A DNA stretch of 64,000 bases from Spirodela intermedia (Eukaryota > Streptophyta > Magnoliopsida > Alismatales > Araceae): the NCBI GenBank assembly GCA_902729315.2, contig LR746273.1, forward strand, positions 3,387,001-3,451,000, read 5' to 3'. Shown one piece after another: positions 63,000-64,000 of this stretch (positions are counted from its first letter, which is position 1; the number at the start of each line of letters is the position of its first letter). The notes beneath the pieces are model-generated. The model had not been told where the DNA came from and did not search any database. It saw only the letters and a list, made by a program, of their open reading frames with translations. The position numbers and the translations under genes were made by a program.

Positions 63000-64000
63000 T
63001 GACGTGACTCAGTCGTTGTATATTAAATCGCGCAAATATAAAATTTATAAAACTAGAAAATATGAATTTTCAGATATTTAGAAGTATTTCTGAATAAATA
63101 TATCAATTATAATTTCATAAAACTTTCAAAAATAGTGGTAATTTTCCAGGTCGATCACATGGATGTAATATAATATCTGGTAATTATTCAGAATTTTTCT
63201 CAATGTATACGATTTTCTATGAATTTCATACTAGGAAATGAAAAGGAAATATATTTAAAATTCATGAAAAAAGGAAATAAGGGTGCGGACGTCAGGATGA
63301 CGTCAGTGCCCGGCGAACGCAAATCGGGCAGAAATAGAGTTTCGCCCGGCGATTCTTATGTAAGCGATTACAGACGATTTAATTAATCAAATTAAGATCT
63401 GTAAAAGCCGGAAGAATCGTAATAGAACAAAGCATATTTTGGTAAATTAAAATCACAAAAATTATCACTAAATGAAGCGTAAATTAAGTTGAAAGCAGGA
63501 AAACAGAGTTCCGGCGTCGCGACGGCGATGCACCGGAATCCTGAGCGTTCGAGAGGATCGTCGTGCAGTGTCCATGGCCTCGAAGGCTCTCCTTGGACAA
63601 AGACGACGTGGGCAATTTCTAGATCTTTTCGCGAAGTCTAGAGATTAATAAAATGGGTCGTCGAGTCGTCTCCGGCGGCTGTCACCCGGCGGAGCAGAAA
63701 AACGGCGACTTTGCGGCTCTCCAGCGGTTGTCATCCGACGGAGAGGAGCTGGATGGAGGTGGGGTGCATGTCAGGGAGCTTCATCCTCAGGTCCGCACAA
63801 CAAGAGGAGGCTCTTCATCACATCTGATACGCTCTCAGGAGGTGGCGACTCGTCTCCTGGCAGATCGTCCTCTTCCCGACGGCGGCTTGTTCGTCGATCA
63901 ATCGAAGATGATTTACTCGATGGATTCGCGATCCTTTTATCGCAAATTGTTCAGCAATTTTAGTAGCAATGCTCCGCGAATCGCGTTGACGAGATTTTCG
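63000..64000 (-). mobile_element. LTR-like element, copy 5, inverted and nested in copy 4
   Basis: TGACGTGACTCAGTCGTTG at 63000 is the reverse complement of the family's right end, and the sequence follows that family leftward-reading to the window edge. It interrupts copy 4 after ACAGC (62995-62999), which should recur as the target duplication past 64000. It carries the longest open version of the family's internal frame. Confidence 0.88.
63653..64000 (+). CDS. Open frame inside copy 5, at least 116 codons, partial
   Basis: ATG at 63653 opens a frame with no stop to the window end. The product is unrecognised: it has a VSGGCHP segment, a GGGVHVRELHPQV segment, a polar middle and a basic end. 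In copies 1, 2 and 4 the corresponding frame (antisense to those copies) is kept over about 60 codons but ends at TGA where this copy has CGA, a CpG-type change. Copies 1 and 2 also have single-base deletions upstream. It could be a captured gene fragment or an element gene. No function is proposed. Confidence 0.4.
   Translation, partial: MGRRVVSGGCHPAEQKNGDFAALQRLSSDGEELDGGGVHVRELHPQVRTTRGGSSSHLIRSQEVATRLLADRPLPDGGLFVDQSKMIYSMDSRSFYRKLFSNFSSNAPRIALTRFS

Overview
This is nuclear DNA from a flowering plant. The genes have several short exons, large AT-rich introns, GT-AG (and two GC-AG) splice sites and plant-specific products. The first exons and the intronless PPR gene are very GC-rich at the 5' end, as in many monocots, but the sequence alone does not name a species. 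Coordinates for spliced genes come from joining exons by hand, with reading frame and family resemblance as the check.

Gene-rich part, about 1-37.3 kb, in order: a conserved plant Cys-rich protein (470-4897, +); the pterin-dehydratase-like Rubisco assembly factor RAF2 (5842-6981, -); casein kinase 2 regulatory subunit beta (9551-12781, +); ribosomal protein eL43/L37a (14218-16132, -); a novel plant SNARE of the NPSN family (18580-23081, +); a receptor-like cytoplasmic kinase close to PCRK1/PCRK2 (24596-28432, +); a small unrecognised GC-rich open frame (29479-29877, +); and tubulin-folding cofactor A (33986-37298, +). All are housekeeping or signalling genes with no evident joint pathway. A four-unit AT-rich tandem repeat (30.5-31.1 kb) lies upstream of the tubulin cofactor gene.

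Transposon block 1, about 37.7-49.1 kb: at least two decayed Ty3/gypsy chromovirus elements, both read on the minus strand, with recognisable capsid, protease, reverse transcriptase, integrase and chromodomain pieces and related long terminal repeat segments. After a mostly empty 2.3 kb comes an intact intronless PPR gene (51391-53499, -), which looks like the counterpart of Arabidopsis At4g17616.

Transposon block 2, about 55-64 kb: a decayed Ty1/copia element (minus strand) interrupted by five copies of one LTR-like repeat of about 1.63 kb with TG...CA ends. The copies are nested: one sits inside the first seven bases of another with an exact 5-bp target duplication, and an inverted one sits inside a fourth and runs off the window. 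The inverted copy carries a reading frame of at least 116 codons that is broken in the other copies. This nest is the most unusual structure in the window.
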